From NCBI GenBank assembly GCA_037974665.1, contig CM075780.1, forward strand, positions 3,196,501-3,260,500: a DNA stretch of 64,000 nt, in the 5' to 3' direction. A model generated the notes under the pieces. It did no database searches and was not told where the DNA came from. It saw only the letters and a list, made by a program, of their open reading frames with translations. Below, in pieces: positions 11,952 through 22,213 of this stretch (positions are counted from its first letter, which is position 1; each line of letters starts with the position of its first letter). Origin of the DNA: Ehretia macrophylla. Taxonomy: Eukaryota; Streptophyta; Magnoliopsida; Boraginales; Ehretiaceae. The translations under genes were made by a program, and so were the position numbers.

Positions 11952-12070
11952 GGGTGCGATCATACCAGCACTAATGCACCGGATTCCATCAGAACTCCGA
12001 AGTTAAGTGTGCTTTGGCGAGAGTAGTACTAGGATGGGTGACCCCATGGGAAGTCCTTGTGTTGCACCCC
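11952..12070 (+). rRNA. 5S rRNA gene copy 18
   Basis: Full length. Upstream element changed to CAAATAGG, T at -1. Changes: C34T, C57T, G64T, C95A, C107T. Last copy before the LTR at 12258. Confidence 0.95.
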
Positions 12071-13911
12071 CTTTTCAATTTTTCTTGCCCTAGTTAAGGT
12101 TGCCAAGATACTTTATCCACCAAATCTCTATTACTGAATCCCACGGAACATTGGGCAAGACAACTTCGCTTCACGTACAGGTTGGGCCCGCAAACCGAGG
12201 GCGTAGGGTTTGTGACCAGGTCTCCGTCGCTCCGGTGCCCATAACTTTTGATCCGTATGATTCTATGTCTCGTTTGTTTGTTTGTCCTCGTTACAAAATA
12301 TACCTGTTGACCTTAACTTAATAGCGAGCACCTATTTAAGATTGGATAAATTCATTTACTTAGTCCTTAACTAATACGTCATAACCTATGATAGATACTA
12401 GCAGTAATAATAGCAAAACAATCATAAAAGTGTCATGTCTAGCATCGGTCTACTTAATATAAGTACAACCCAAAATTAGACCCCAAATTACAACAGGGGT
12501 CTTTTACATTACAAAGTTAAGCAACATGAAAGAAATTGTCTTAAAGTAGCATGGAGTTCACAAATGACCACAAATACACAAAACACATAGGACAGGCAAT
12601 CACTCCAAGAAATCATCGATAGGCACGTTGTCCTCAGGTACCTGTACCTATTCTTCTTCACCTGTGATGAAAAAGAGGGTGAGTCCTTATGAACTCAGCG
12701 AGGGGGAACGAGAAATACGTTTTGAAACTCATTTTCCGGTTCAACTTATGAAAATCCTTTTGCAAGCATGAATATAACAATAATATAAGTACAGAAACAG
12801 AAATACCAGTCTTTCCTCCCCGAGGTTCTCTAGGAACCAAGCGAGAGTACTTATACACACAGTAAAAGGATACGGTGAGCTTTTGCTCTCAGATCAGTTT
12901 CAGAATCAGATGTTGCGGCCGACTTCAAATAACCCCAAAACACGCCAGGTGGGTGTACTCCGGATGTACCCCGAAATCCTACGACCCAACTCTCTGAGGA
13001 AGTCTAGCCCCCAAGCGAGAGAGGGAATGGGACCATGGTAGTCACGGGTACACCGGCAAGCCCAATGCCGCCCGGTGTGCATGATCGCTACCATGCCAAC
13101 AGGAAAGGTTGCAACCTTGTATGCAATGCACATTTATGACAGGTAATATATCACAGTAGGAGGACAACAAAGTAGGTTGCCTCCGGATAGTCATAAGATT
13201 GCACATTGACCAAGTAAACAGGTAAACAAGCAGGGCACGATAAGACAGGAAATTTCACTTGAAAGGCATATAGAGTTATATGAAAATTAAACGGGCAGCC
13301 ATGTAACACATGTAAAAAAGGCCATATAACTCATTACGAAGTTCACGTGATCAAGTGATAAGATTATTCAACATGCAATGACACCAACATGGGTTTGGGT
13401 GCAAGAAAAGCTTATTTGTCAACATGCAATGGTCAAAATCACATTTAAAGTTATAAGACATTTACAGGCAGCCCACTAAGCATATAATTTCCACACAATA
13501 TCCAAATGATCAACACTTAGCAAGACTACCTAGTCATTAGGGTTTCCGTTTCATGCTTAACCGTGTGATTAAACCCTAAGTCAACTCAAAATCATTCTCA
13601 AGTCATGCATCATTCAATTCAAACATCCTCAAGTACTAAAAACAGTCCACACAACATCCCAACACCACAATTCCAAGCAATTAGTACCACAAGAGAGGTT
13701 ACAACAATTTTCCAAGCATATAACTAAGTGAAACCCTTACTGCAATAGGCTGTTTTCTCACAATCAATAGAATAATCAAAAAGTCTCCAAATCCAGTGAA
13801 TAAGATGTAAAATTAAATCTTAAGAAGTTAGCTAAAATCACAAACAAACCTTGCATCAATTGGAGTTCGGGATCATTAGATATAGCCGAAACAGTGGAAT
13901 AGCACAAAACT

Positions 13912-14266
13912 GTCCAGATTTGCACACTTTTCAGTAATTGACGTTTTTGAGGTCCTTAGGGTCAGATTTAGCCTTGGTCCATTTCTGACAAAATTGTCCA
14001 GAACTGAAAAATATAGAAGTACACTAAATTTCATGCATTTTGGACGTCATTTACTAAGTCAAATATGGTTCGTTCCACAAGGTCAGTGCATCTGCCAAAA
14101 CCTGCTTCATTTTTCCAGATTTCCAGATTTGGACACATTTTAAAGATTTGCCATGTTGAGGACCTTAGAGTCCAAATTAGCTTCGGCATATTTCTGGGAA
14201 AAATGTTCAAAACTGTCCAAACTAGTCGCCTACCAATTTTCAAGAATTTTAAACATCATTTTCCTA
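13912..14266 (-). repeat. Imperfect direct repeat inside LTR (two copies of ~145 bp)
   Basis: Copy 1 (13912-14056) and copy 2 (14122-14266) both run TCCAGATTTG-ACAC ... GAGG-CCTTAG ... TTTCTG ... CCTACCAATTTTCA-like ... CATCATTT-CTA, offset by 210 bp. The same pair is present in the other family member at 59044-59398, so the duplication predates both insertions. Confidence 0.7.
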
Positions 14267-15336
14267 GCTAAGCTTGCCTCAAAACAGACTGATCAGAGTG
14301 CTGTCAACAATCCGACTTCACCTAGCATCACTTTCAAGCCAAGATCTTGCCATGCATGGTTGTTTAAGCTTATGAACGACCATATAACTCAAGTACAGAA
14401 GCAAAGACATACATTTATGAGCATGCATGTGAATTTTTGAAATATTTTCAAAAGGTTTTAGCCCTCACCTTTGCAATCAACCCAAAGATGCACAAAAACT
14501 TGTTGAAGCTCAAATCTCTTCTTCTTCTTGCTTAGCCGAGATTCCAACTTGGTTTCTCTATTTTTCCTAGCCTAGTGATCAATCTCTTAGCACATGCATG
14601 AGGTTAGAACAAGAAGAAAATAAATGGAAGCCAAGAAACTTACCTAGGGCCGAATAGAAGTCTTCAAAGGACATGCATGTGTAGTTTTCGCATCTTATCT
14701 TGTTTGCTTGAGTTTCTTTGATGGTTGCTTGTCTTGTTGCACCATATGATGAAGAAGATGAGCTAGGAGGTGGAGAGAACTCAGCCAAAACCGAAATGGA
14801 GAGAGAAAATGAGAGGGAAGTGAGAGAAAAGAAGGAGAAATGAAAGAATATGACAAAGAATGACAAAGAGTGATGTTTTGCATTGTTCTAAGCATATGGT
14901 CGGCCTTTGGCAGCCCATTTTCAGTATTTTTGTGTCTTCAAGGAGTATTTTGAAATGGCTAGCATGGGCATGGAGCACTTGGTCGAAAATGGTGGAGATT
15001 TGAGGAGAATTTGAGCAATTTTTTATGCATTGTGTTAAGTGTTTTGTCATAGTTTGTCTAGGACTAATTTTTTTATGCATTTGTGTCATTAGAATTGTAA
15101 TAGGAATGTTGGGGAATGAGGGAATCTAGGTAGAATAAAATATAGGAATGTTTGTTGATGAGTTGAATTATGAATAGAATAATGGATAGTGGAAAATGTA
15201 GGAATAGTTTAGTATTATTTTATTGTTAGTGGAGTTTGTAGAGAATTTGAATTAGGAATATAATATTGGTTAGTGGATTGTGTAGGATTATTTTAGTGTC
15301 TAGTGCTTTGTATAGGATTCTTTCTTGATTAACGTG

Positions 15337-15806
15337 GTGGCACGGATTCCTAGATCTAGGGAACGAATTACGAGGTAGACACGAACTACGAGGTACAACA
15401 CGTATTTAGAGACTAAGGCACATACTTCAAGATAAGTGCACGGATTCTAATGCTAACACACGCAACCCTAGGTGAATGAACGTAGACCATAATAAGGCAC
15501 GTAATTCAATGCAATGCACGTAATTCAAGACACGACTCTTAAACCTAGGTTAAAGCACGCAGTTCAAGGTTAATGCACACGAAACGAAGAGACACATGCA
15601 AATCAAGGTCTCGCACATAAATTAAGGTCATGGCACGTTTATCTAGGTATCACATGTATATCAAGGATTAGGGCACACAATTCTAGGTTAAGGCACGTAT
15701 AACGAGACATGCACAAAAACCAAGACAAGGCACATAATCCAAGGTCGGTCATACAGTTCTAGGTCAAAGGCACGCAAATCGAGGTAAGGCACGTTATTCG
15801 GGGTTG
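15337..15806 (-). repeat. Degenerate short tandem repeats in LTR U3 end
   Basis: Many loosely spaced copies (about every 20-30 bp) of a motif like GGCACGTAATTCAAGGT. On the element's strand this is the very start of the LTR (U3). ACGT/CACG cores are frequent. It is an enhancer-like array by position; function is inferred only. The homologous region is at 60457-60865. Confidence 0.7.
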
Positions 15807-15814
15807 GGCCTCAC

Positions 15815-15933
15815 AGGTGCGATCATACCAGCACTAATGCACCGGATCCCATCAGAACTCCGAAGTTAAGCTTGCTTGGGCGAGAGTAGTACTAGGATGG
15901 GTGACCCCCTGGGAAGTCCTCGTGTTGCACCCC
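15815..15933 (+). rRNA. 5S rRNA gene copy 19, fused to LTR end
   Basis: Positions 2-119 are intact (only G58T), but position 1 is the final A of the LTR and all upstream promoter sequence is replaced by LTR. No TATA-like element at -27, and -14/-13 is not GC. Internal box A, IE and box C are present, so correct initiation is doubtful rather than excluded. Confidence 0.93.
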
Positions 15934-16491
15934 CTTTTCAATTTTTTTTGCCCTGGTTAGGGTTGCCAAGATACTTTATCCCCCAAATCTCTATTACTGA
16001 ATCCCACGGAACAATGGGCAAGACAACTTCGTTTCACGTAGAGGCTGGGCCCGCAAACCAAGCCCGTAGGGTTTGTGACCAGGTCCCCGTCGCACCGGTG
16101 CCCATAACTTTTGATCCGTAAGAAGTTACGAGGCGCACAACATACCGTTGCAAAGCTCTCTGGGAGCTCTACGACGGGGGCAGCTAGCATGCTCGCTGTG
16201 CCCATTTTTGGAGCCCAAAATCGAACATTTTCATCAGTTTCAGTCCATTTTTCTTCTTTTGCTCTGTTTTTCCGTCACGGATCGTACGTCGTGAACTATT
16301 AAAAGGACGACAACCTGACTCGCGGGACATCAGAGGGCTCTACAACGTGTCGATACCACGTCTTGCAACCAAGCTGTGTTGTTGAAGCGGATGGTTTGTT
16401 GTTAAGTCCATTGGGCCGTTTGAATGGACCATCTCTCTAGGCTGGGACTGTGAACAGTTAACACATAAAGAAATTGTGCCCTCAACATGAC

Positions 16492-16610
16492 GGGTGCGAT
16501 CATACCAGCACTAATGCACCGGATCCCATTAGAACACTGAAGTTAAGCGTGCTTGGGCGAGAGTAGTACTAGGATGGGTGACCCCCTGGGAAGTCCTCGT
16601 GTTGCACCCC
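16492..16610 (+). rRNA. 5S rRNA gene copy 20
   Basis: Full length. Upstream ATAAAGA. Changes: C39T, T45A, C47T. Confidence 0.96.
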
Positions 16611-17163
16611 TTTTCAATTTTTTTTGCCCTGGTTAGGGTTGCCAATATACTTTATCCACCAAATCTCTATTACTAAATCCCACGGAACATTGGGCAAGAC
16701 AACTTCGATTCTTGTAAAGGCTGGGCCCGCAAACCGAGGGCGTAGGGTTTGTGACCAGGTCTCCGTCGGTTCGGTGCCCATAACTTTTGATCCGTAAGGA
16801 GTTACGCTGCGCACAACATACCATTGCAAAGCTCTCTGAGAGCTCTACGACGGGGGCAGCCAGCTTGCTCGCTGTGCCCTTTTTGGAGTCCAAAATTGAA
16901 CGTTTTCATCAGTTTCAGGCCACTTTTCTTCTTTTGCTCTGTTTTTCCATCCCGGATCGTATGTCGTGAACTATTAAAAGGACGACAACCTGACTTGTGG
17001 GACATCATAGGGCCCTACAACGTGTCGATACCACGTCTTGCAAGCATGCTGGTTGTTGAAGCGGATGGGTTGTCGTTAAGCCCATTGGGCCTTTTGAATG
17101 TGCCATCTCTCTAAGCTGGGACTCTGAACAGTTAACACAAATGAATTGTGCCCTCAACAAGAC

Positions 17164-17282
17164 GAGTGCGATCATACCAGCACTAATGCACCGGATCCCA
17201 TCAGAACTTCGTAGTTAAGCGTGCTTGGGCGAGAGTAGTACTAGGATGGATGACCCCCTGGGAAATCCTCGTGTTGCACCCC
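17164..17282 (+). rRNA. 5S rRNA gene copy 21, promoter shortened
   Basis: Full length, but the upstream element is contracted to ACACAAATGAATTG with no TATA-like core. Changes: G2A, C46T, A49T, G87A, G102A. Confidence 0.95.
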
Positions 17283-17839
17283 CTTTTCAATTTTTTTTGC
17301 CCTGGTTAGGGTTGCCAAGATACTTTATCCACCAAATCTCTATTACTGAATCCCACGGAACATTGGGCAAGACAACTTCGATTCGTGTAGAGGCTGGGCC
17401 CGCAAACCGAGGGCGTAGGGTTTGTGACCAGGTCTCCGTCGGTTCGGTGCCCATAACTTTTGATCCGTAAGGACTTACGCGGCGCACAACATACCGTTGC
17501 AAAGCTCTCTGAGAGCTCTACGACGAGGGCAGCCAGCTTGCTCGCTGTGCCCATTTTTGGAGCTCAAATTCGAACGTTTTCATCAGTTCCAGGCCATTTT
17601 TCTTCTTTTGCTCTATTTTCCATCCCGGATCGTACGACGTGAACTTGTAAAAGGACGACAACCTGACTCGCGGGACAGCAGAGGGCCCTACAACGTGTCG
17701 ATATCAGGTCTTGCGATGATGCTGCGTTGTTGAAGCGGATGGATTGTCATTAAGCCCATTGGGCTTTTTGAATAGGCCATTTCTCTAGGCTGGGACAGTG
17801 AACCGTTAACACAGATCGGAATTGTGCCCTCAACATGAT

Positions 17840-17958
17840 GGGTGCGATCATACCAGCACTAATGCACTGGATCCCATCAGAACTCCGAAGTTAAGCGTGC
17901 TTGGGCGAGAGTAGTACTAGGATGGGTGACCCCGTGGGAAGTCCGCGTGTTGCACCTC
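17840..17958 (+). rRNA. 5S rRNA gene copy 22
   Basis: Full length. TATA-like element lost (ACAGATCGG), T at -1. Changes: C29T, C95G, T106G, C118T. First unit of the three-unit duplication. Confidence 0.95.
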
Positions 17959-18515
17959 CTTTTCAATTTTTTTGCCCTGGTTAGGGTTGCCAAGATACTT
18001 TATCTACCAAATCTCTGTTACTGAATCCCACAGAACATTGGGCAAGACAACTTCGTTTCACGTAGAGGCTGGGCCCGCAAACTGAGGGCGTAGGATTTGT
18101 GACCAAGTCTCCGTCGCTCCGGTGCCTATAACTTTTGATCTGTAAGGAGTTACGTGGCGCAGAGCATACCATTGCAAAGCTCTCTGAGAGCTCTACGACG
18201 AGGGCAGCAAATATGCATGCAGTGCCCATTTTTGGAGCCCAAAATCGAACATTTTCATCAGTTTCAAGCCACTTTTCTTCTTTTCCACTGTTTTTCCGTC
18301 CCGGATCGTACGTCGTGAACTGTTAAAAGGACGACAACCTGACTCGCGGGACATCAGAGGGCCCTACAACGTGTCGATATCACGTCTTGCAAGCATGCTA
18401 CATGGTTGTAGAGGATGGGTTGTCATTAAGCCCATTGGGCCTATTGAATGGGCCATCTCTCTAAGCTGGGACTCTGAACAGTTAACACATAAATGAATTG
18501 TACCCTCAACATGAC

Positions 18516-18635
18516 GAGTGCGACCATACCAGCACTAATGCACCGGATCCCATCAGAACTCTGAAGTTAAGCGTGCTTGGACGAGAGTAGTACTATGATG
18601 GGTGACCCCCTGCGAAAGTCCTTGTGTTGCACCTC
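18516..18635 (+). rRNA. 5S rRNA gene copy 23, +1 insertion (probable pseudogene)
   Basis: 120 nt because of an extra A after box C (CTGCGAAAGTCC). Also G2A, T9C, C47T, G66A, G81T, C118T. Upstream ATAAATG. The same insertion occurs in copy 26. The downstream spacer holds a perfect telo-box TTAGGGTTT (18659-18667). Confidence 0.94.
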
Positions 18636-19192
18636 CTTTTCAATTTTTTTTGCCCTGGTTAGGGTTTCCAATATACTTTATCCACCAAATCTCTATTACT
18701 GAGTCGTACAGAACATTGGGCATGACAACTTCACTTCTTGTAGACGCTGGGACTACAAACCGAGGGCGTAGGGTTTGTGACCAGGTCTCCGTCGCACCAG
18801 TTCCTATAACTTTTGATCCGTAAGAAGTTACGCGGCGCACAACATGCCGTTGCAAAGCTCTCTAGGAGCTCTACGACGGGGGCAGCCAGCTTACTCGCTG
18901 AGCCCATTTTCGGAGCCCAAAATCGAACGTTTTATCAGTTTCAGGCCACTTTTCTTCTTTTGCTCTGTTTTTCTATCCCGGATCGTACGTCGTGAACTGT
19001 TAAAAGGACGACAACCTGACTCGCGGGACATCAGAGGGCCCTACAACTTGTCGATATCACGTTTTGCGAGGATGCTACGTTGTTGAAGCGGATTGGTTGT
19101 CGTTAAGCCCATTGGGCTTTTTGATTGGGCCATCTCTCTAGGCTGGGATTGTGAACCGTTAACACATATAGGAATTGTGCCCTCAACATGAC

Positions 19193-19311
19193 GGGTGCGA
19201 TCATACCAGCACTAATGCACAGGATCCCATCAGAACTCCGAAGTTAAGCATGCTTGGGCGAGAGTAGTACTAGGATGGGTAACCCCCTGGGAAGTCCTCG
19301 TGTTGCACCCC
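19193..19311 (+). rRNA. 5S rRNA gene copy 24
   Basis: Full length, class A promoter. Changes: C29A, G58A, G89A in box C. Confidence 0.96.
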
Positions 19312-19870
19312 ATTTTCAATTTTTTTTACCCCGGTTAGGGTTCCCAAGATACTTTATCCACCACATTTCTATTACAGAATCACAAGGCACCTTGGGCTAG
19401 AAAACTTCGCTTCACTTAGAGGCTGGGCCGGCAAACCGAGTGCGTGGGGCTTGTGACCAGGTCTCCGTCGCTACGGTGCCCATACCTTTTAATCCGTAAG
19501 GAGTTATGCGGCACACAGCATACCGTTGCAAAGCTCTCTCTGAGAGCTCTACGACGGGGGCAGCAAGTATGTTTGCTGTGCCCTTTTTGGAGCCCAAAAT
19601 CGAATATTTTCATAAGTTTCAAGCCACTTTTCTTCTTTTGCAATGTTTTTCCGTCCCGGATCGTACGTCGTGAACTGTTAAAAGGACGATAACCAGACTC
19701 GCGGGACATCAGAGGGCCCTACAACGTGTCGATATCACGTCTTGCAAGCATGCTGCGTTGTTGCAGCGGATGCGTTGTCGTTAAGCCCATTGGGCTTTTT
19801 GAATGGGCTATCTCTCTAGGCTGGGACTGTGAACTGTTAACACATATAGGAATTGTGCCCTCAACATGTC

Positions 19871-19989
19871 GGGTGCGATCATACTAGCACTAATGCACCG
19901 GATCCCATAAGAACTCCGAAGTTAAGCGTGCTTGGGCGAGAGTAGTACTAGGATGGGTGACCCCCTGGGAAGTCCTCGTGTTGCACCCC
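19871..19989 (+). rRNA. 5S rRNA gene copy 25
   Basis: Full length, class A promoter, preceded by CATGTC, a variant shared only with copies 28 and 29. Changes: C15T, C39A. Confidence 0.97.
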
Positions 19990-20547
19990 CTCTTCAATTT
20001 TTTTTGCCCTGGCTAGGGTTGCCAACATACTTTATCTACCAAATCTCTATTACTGAATCCCACAGAACATTGGGCAAGAAAACTTCGTTTCACGTAGAGG
20101 CTGGGCCCGCAAACTGAGGGCGTAGGGTTTGTGACCAGGTCTCCGTGGCTTCGGTGCCCATAACTTTTGATCCGTAAGAAGTTACGCGGCGCAGAGCATA
20201 CCATTGCAAAGCTCTCTGAGAGATCTACGACGGGGGCAGCAAGTATGCATGCTGTGCCTATTTTTGGAGCCCAAAATTGAACATTTTCATCAGTTTCAAG
20301 CTACTTTTCTTCTTTTGCACTATTTTTCCGTCCCGGATCGTACATCGTGAACTGTTAAAAGGACGACAACCTGACTCGCAGGACATCAGAGGGCCCTACA
20401 ACGTGTCGATATCACGTCTTGCAAGCATGCTACGTTGTTGAAGCGGATGGGTTGTCATTAAGCCCATTGGGCCTGTTGAATGGGCCATCTCTCTAAGCTG
20501 GGACTCTGAACAGTAAACACATAAAGGAATTGTTCCCTCAACTTGAC

Positions 20548-20667
20548 GAGTGCGATTATACCATCATTAATGCACCGGATCCCATCAGAACTCTGAAGTT
20601 AAGCGTGCTTGGGCGAGAGTAGTACTATGATGGGTGACCCCCTGCGAAAGTCCTTGTATTGCACCCC
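20548..20667 (+). rRNA. 5S rRNA gene copy 26, +1 insertion (probable pseudogene)
   Basis: 120 nt with the same extra A as copy 23. Further changes: G2A, C10T, G17T, C20T, C47T, G81T and 3' changes. Upstream ATAAAGG, with GC at -14/-13 changed (GTTCCC). Confidence 0.94.
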
Positions 20668-21224
20668 CTTTTCAAATTTTTTTGCCCTGGTTAGGGTTTT
20701 CAATATACTTTATCCACCAAATCTCTATTACTGAGTCATACGGAACATTGGGCAAGACAACTTCACTTCTTGTAGAGGCTGGGCCTGCAAACCGAGGGCG
20801 TAGGGTTTGTGAACAGGTCTCCGTCGCACCAGTGCCTATAACTTTTGATCCGTATTAAGTTACGCGGCGCACAGCATACCGTTGCAAAGCTCTATGAGAG
20901 CTCTACGACTGGGGCAACCAGCTTACTCGCTGAGCCCATTTTCGGAGCCCAAAATCGAACGTTTTATCATTTTCAGGACACTTTTCTTCTTTTGCTCTGT
21001 TTTTCTATCCCGGATCGTACGTCGTGAACTATTAAAAGGACGACAACCTGACTCGCGGGACATCAGAGGGCCCTACAACTTGTCGATATCACGTGTTGCT
21101 AGGATGCAGCGTTGTTGAAGCGGATTGGTTGTCGTTAAGCCCATTGGGCTTTTTGATTGGGCCATCTCTCTAGGCTGGGACTGTGAACCGTTAACACATA
21201 TAGGAATTGTGCCCTCAACATGAC

Positions 21225-21343
21225 GGGTGCGATCATACCAGTACTAATGCACCGGATCCCATCAGAACTCTGAAGTTAAGCGTGCTTGGGCGAGAGTAGT
21301 ACTAGGATGGGTAACTCCCTTGGAAGTCCTTGTGTTGCACCCT
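21225..21343 (+). rRNA. 5S rRNA gene copy 27
   Basis: Full length, class A promoter. Changes: C18T, C47T, G89A, C92T, G97T (three in box C), C107T, C119T. Sister of copy 24. Confidence 0.95.
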
Positions 21344-21904
21344 CCATTTTCAATTTTTTTTACCCCGGTTAGGGTTGCCATGATACTTTATCCACCACAT
21401 TTCTATTACAGAATCACAAGGCACCTTGGGCTAGACAACTTCGCTTCACTTAGAGGCTGGGCTTGCAAACCGAGTGCGTGGGGCTTGTGACCAGGTCTCC
21501 GTCGCTACGGTGCCCATAACTTTTAATCCGTAAAGAGTTATGCGGCACACAGCATACCGTTGCAAAGCTCTCTCTGAGAGCTCTACGACGGGGGAAGCAA
21601 GTATGTTTGCTATGCCCTTTTTGGAGCCCAAAATCGAACATTTTCATCAGTTTCAAGCCACTTTTCTTCTTTTGCACTATTTTTCCGTCCCGGATCGTAC
21701 GTCGTGAACTGTTAAAAGGATGACAACCAGACTCGCGGGACATCAGAGGGCCCTACAACATGTCGATATCACGTCTTGCAAGCATGTTGCGTTGTTGAAG
21801 CGGATGGGTTGTCGTTAAGCCCATTGGGGTTTTTGAATGGGCCATCTCTCTAGGCTGGGACTGTGAACTGTTAACACATATAGGAATTGTGCCCTCAACA
21901 TGTC

Positions 21905-22023
21905 GGGTGCGATCATATCAGCATTAATGCACTGGATCCCATCAGAACTCCGAAGTTAAGCGTGCTTGGGCGAGAGTAGTACTAGGATGGGTGACCCCCT
22001 GGTAAGTCCTCGTGTTGTATCCC
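21905..22023 (+). rRNA. 5S rRNA gene copy 28
   Basis: Full length, class A promoter, CATGTC before the start. Changes: C14T, C20T, C29T, G99T, C114T, C116T. Its spacer is split by the solo LTR at 22214. Confidence 0.95.
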
Positions 22024-22208
22024 CTTTTCAATTTTTTTTGCCCTGGTTAGGGTTGCCAAGATACTTTATCCACCAAATCTCTATTACTGAATCCCACGGA
22101 ACATTGGGCGAGACAACTTCATTTCACATAGAGGCTGGGCCCGCAAACCGAAGGCGTAGGGTTTGTGACCAAGTCTCCGTCGCTACGGTGCCCATAACTT
22201 TTGATCTG

Positions 22209-22213
22209 TAAGG
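22209..22213 (+). repeat. Target site duplication, left (TAAGG)
   Basis: TAAGG of the 5S spacer (GATCTGTAAGG) immediately precedes TGTGACGC of the LTR. It matches 24715-24719. Confidence 0.93.

Larger units (their letters stand above)
1..12257 (+). repeat. 5S rDNA tandem array, segment 1 (18 gene copies)
   Basis: Head-to-tail units of about 677 bp; gene starts advance by 674-678 bp from 449 to 11952. The window opens inside a spacer, so the unit before position 449 is partial. A unit runs: 119-nt gene, two T-tracts, a telo-box-like TTAGGGTT near +143, a moderately conserved stretch, the short palindrome AGCTCTC-T-GAGAGCT, a hairpin with GGGCA/TGCCC outer arms, a T-rich stretch, then a conserved 200-bp block ending in a site-II-like AGCCCATTGGGCC and the TATA-like promoter. 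The segment ends at ATCCGTA (12257), about 305 bp into the unit of the gene at 11952, where a retrotransposon LTR begins. Spacers hold no coding sequence. Confidence 0.97.
12258..15815 (-). mobile_element. Truncated solo LTR of a long-LTR retrotransposon
   Basis: About 3.56 kb of non-5S sequence that aligns along its length with the LTR at 57104-60873, same orientation. The right end is the true LTR terminus (TCGGGGTTGGGCCTCACA on +; the element starts TGTGAGGCCC on -). The left end begins at the equivalent of 57401, so about 297 bp of the element's 3' LTR end is missing. Similarity is uneven: very high near 15098-15330, weak for the first 200 bp. No internal region or second LTR is present. 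ORFs here are short and not conserved as proteins. No target duplication can be seen because the left end is lost. Confidence 0.88.
15816..22213 (+). repeat. 5S rDNA tandem array, segment 2 (10 gene copies)
   Basis: The array resumes abruptly at the second base of a 5S gene, straight after the CA end of an LTR, and continues as 672-680 bp units to a spacer cut at TAAGG (22213) by a second LTR. Several units here have altered promoters (17164, 17840) or one-base insertions in the gene (18516, 20548). A three-unit duplication is visible (see findings). Spacers contain only the unit elements described for segment 1. Confidence 0.97.

Noticed and set aside
1-12257. CRISPR-like or bacterial repeat array
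   Set aside because: Repeat length (119-nt gene in a 677-bp unit), Pol III signals and plant LTR elements rule this out.
14031-14271. ORFs conserved between the two LTRs (also 59144-59402), open on both strands
   Set aside because: Conservation follows the general LTR similarity, both strands are equally open, and no start context or domain supports coding.
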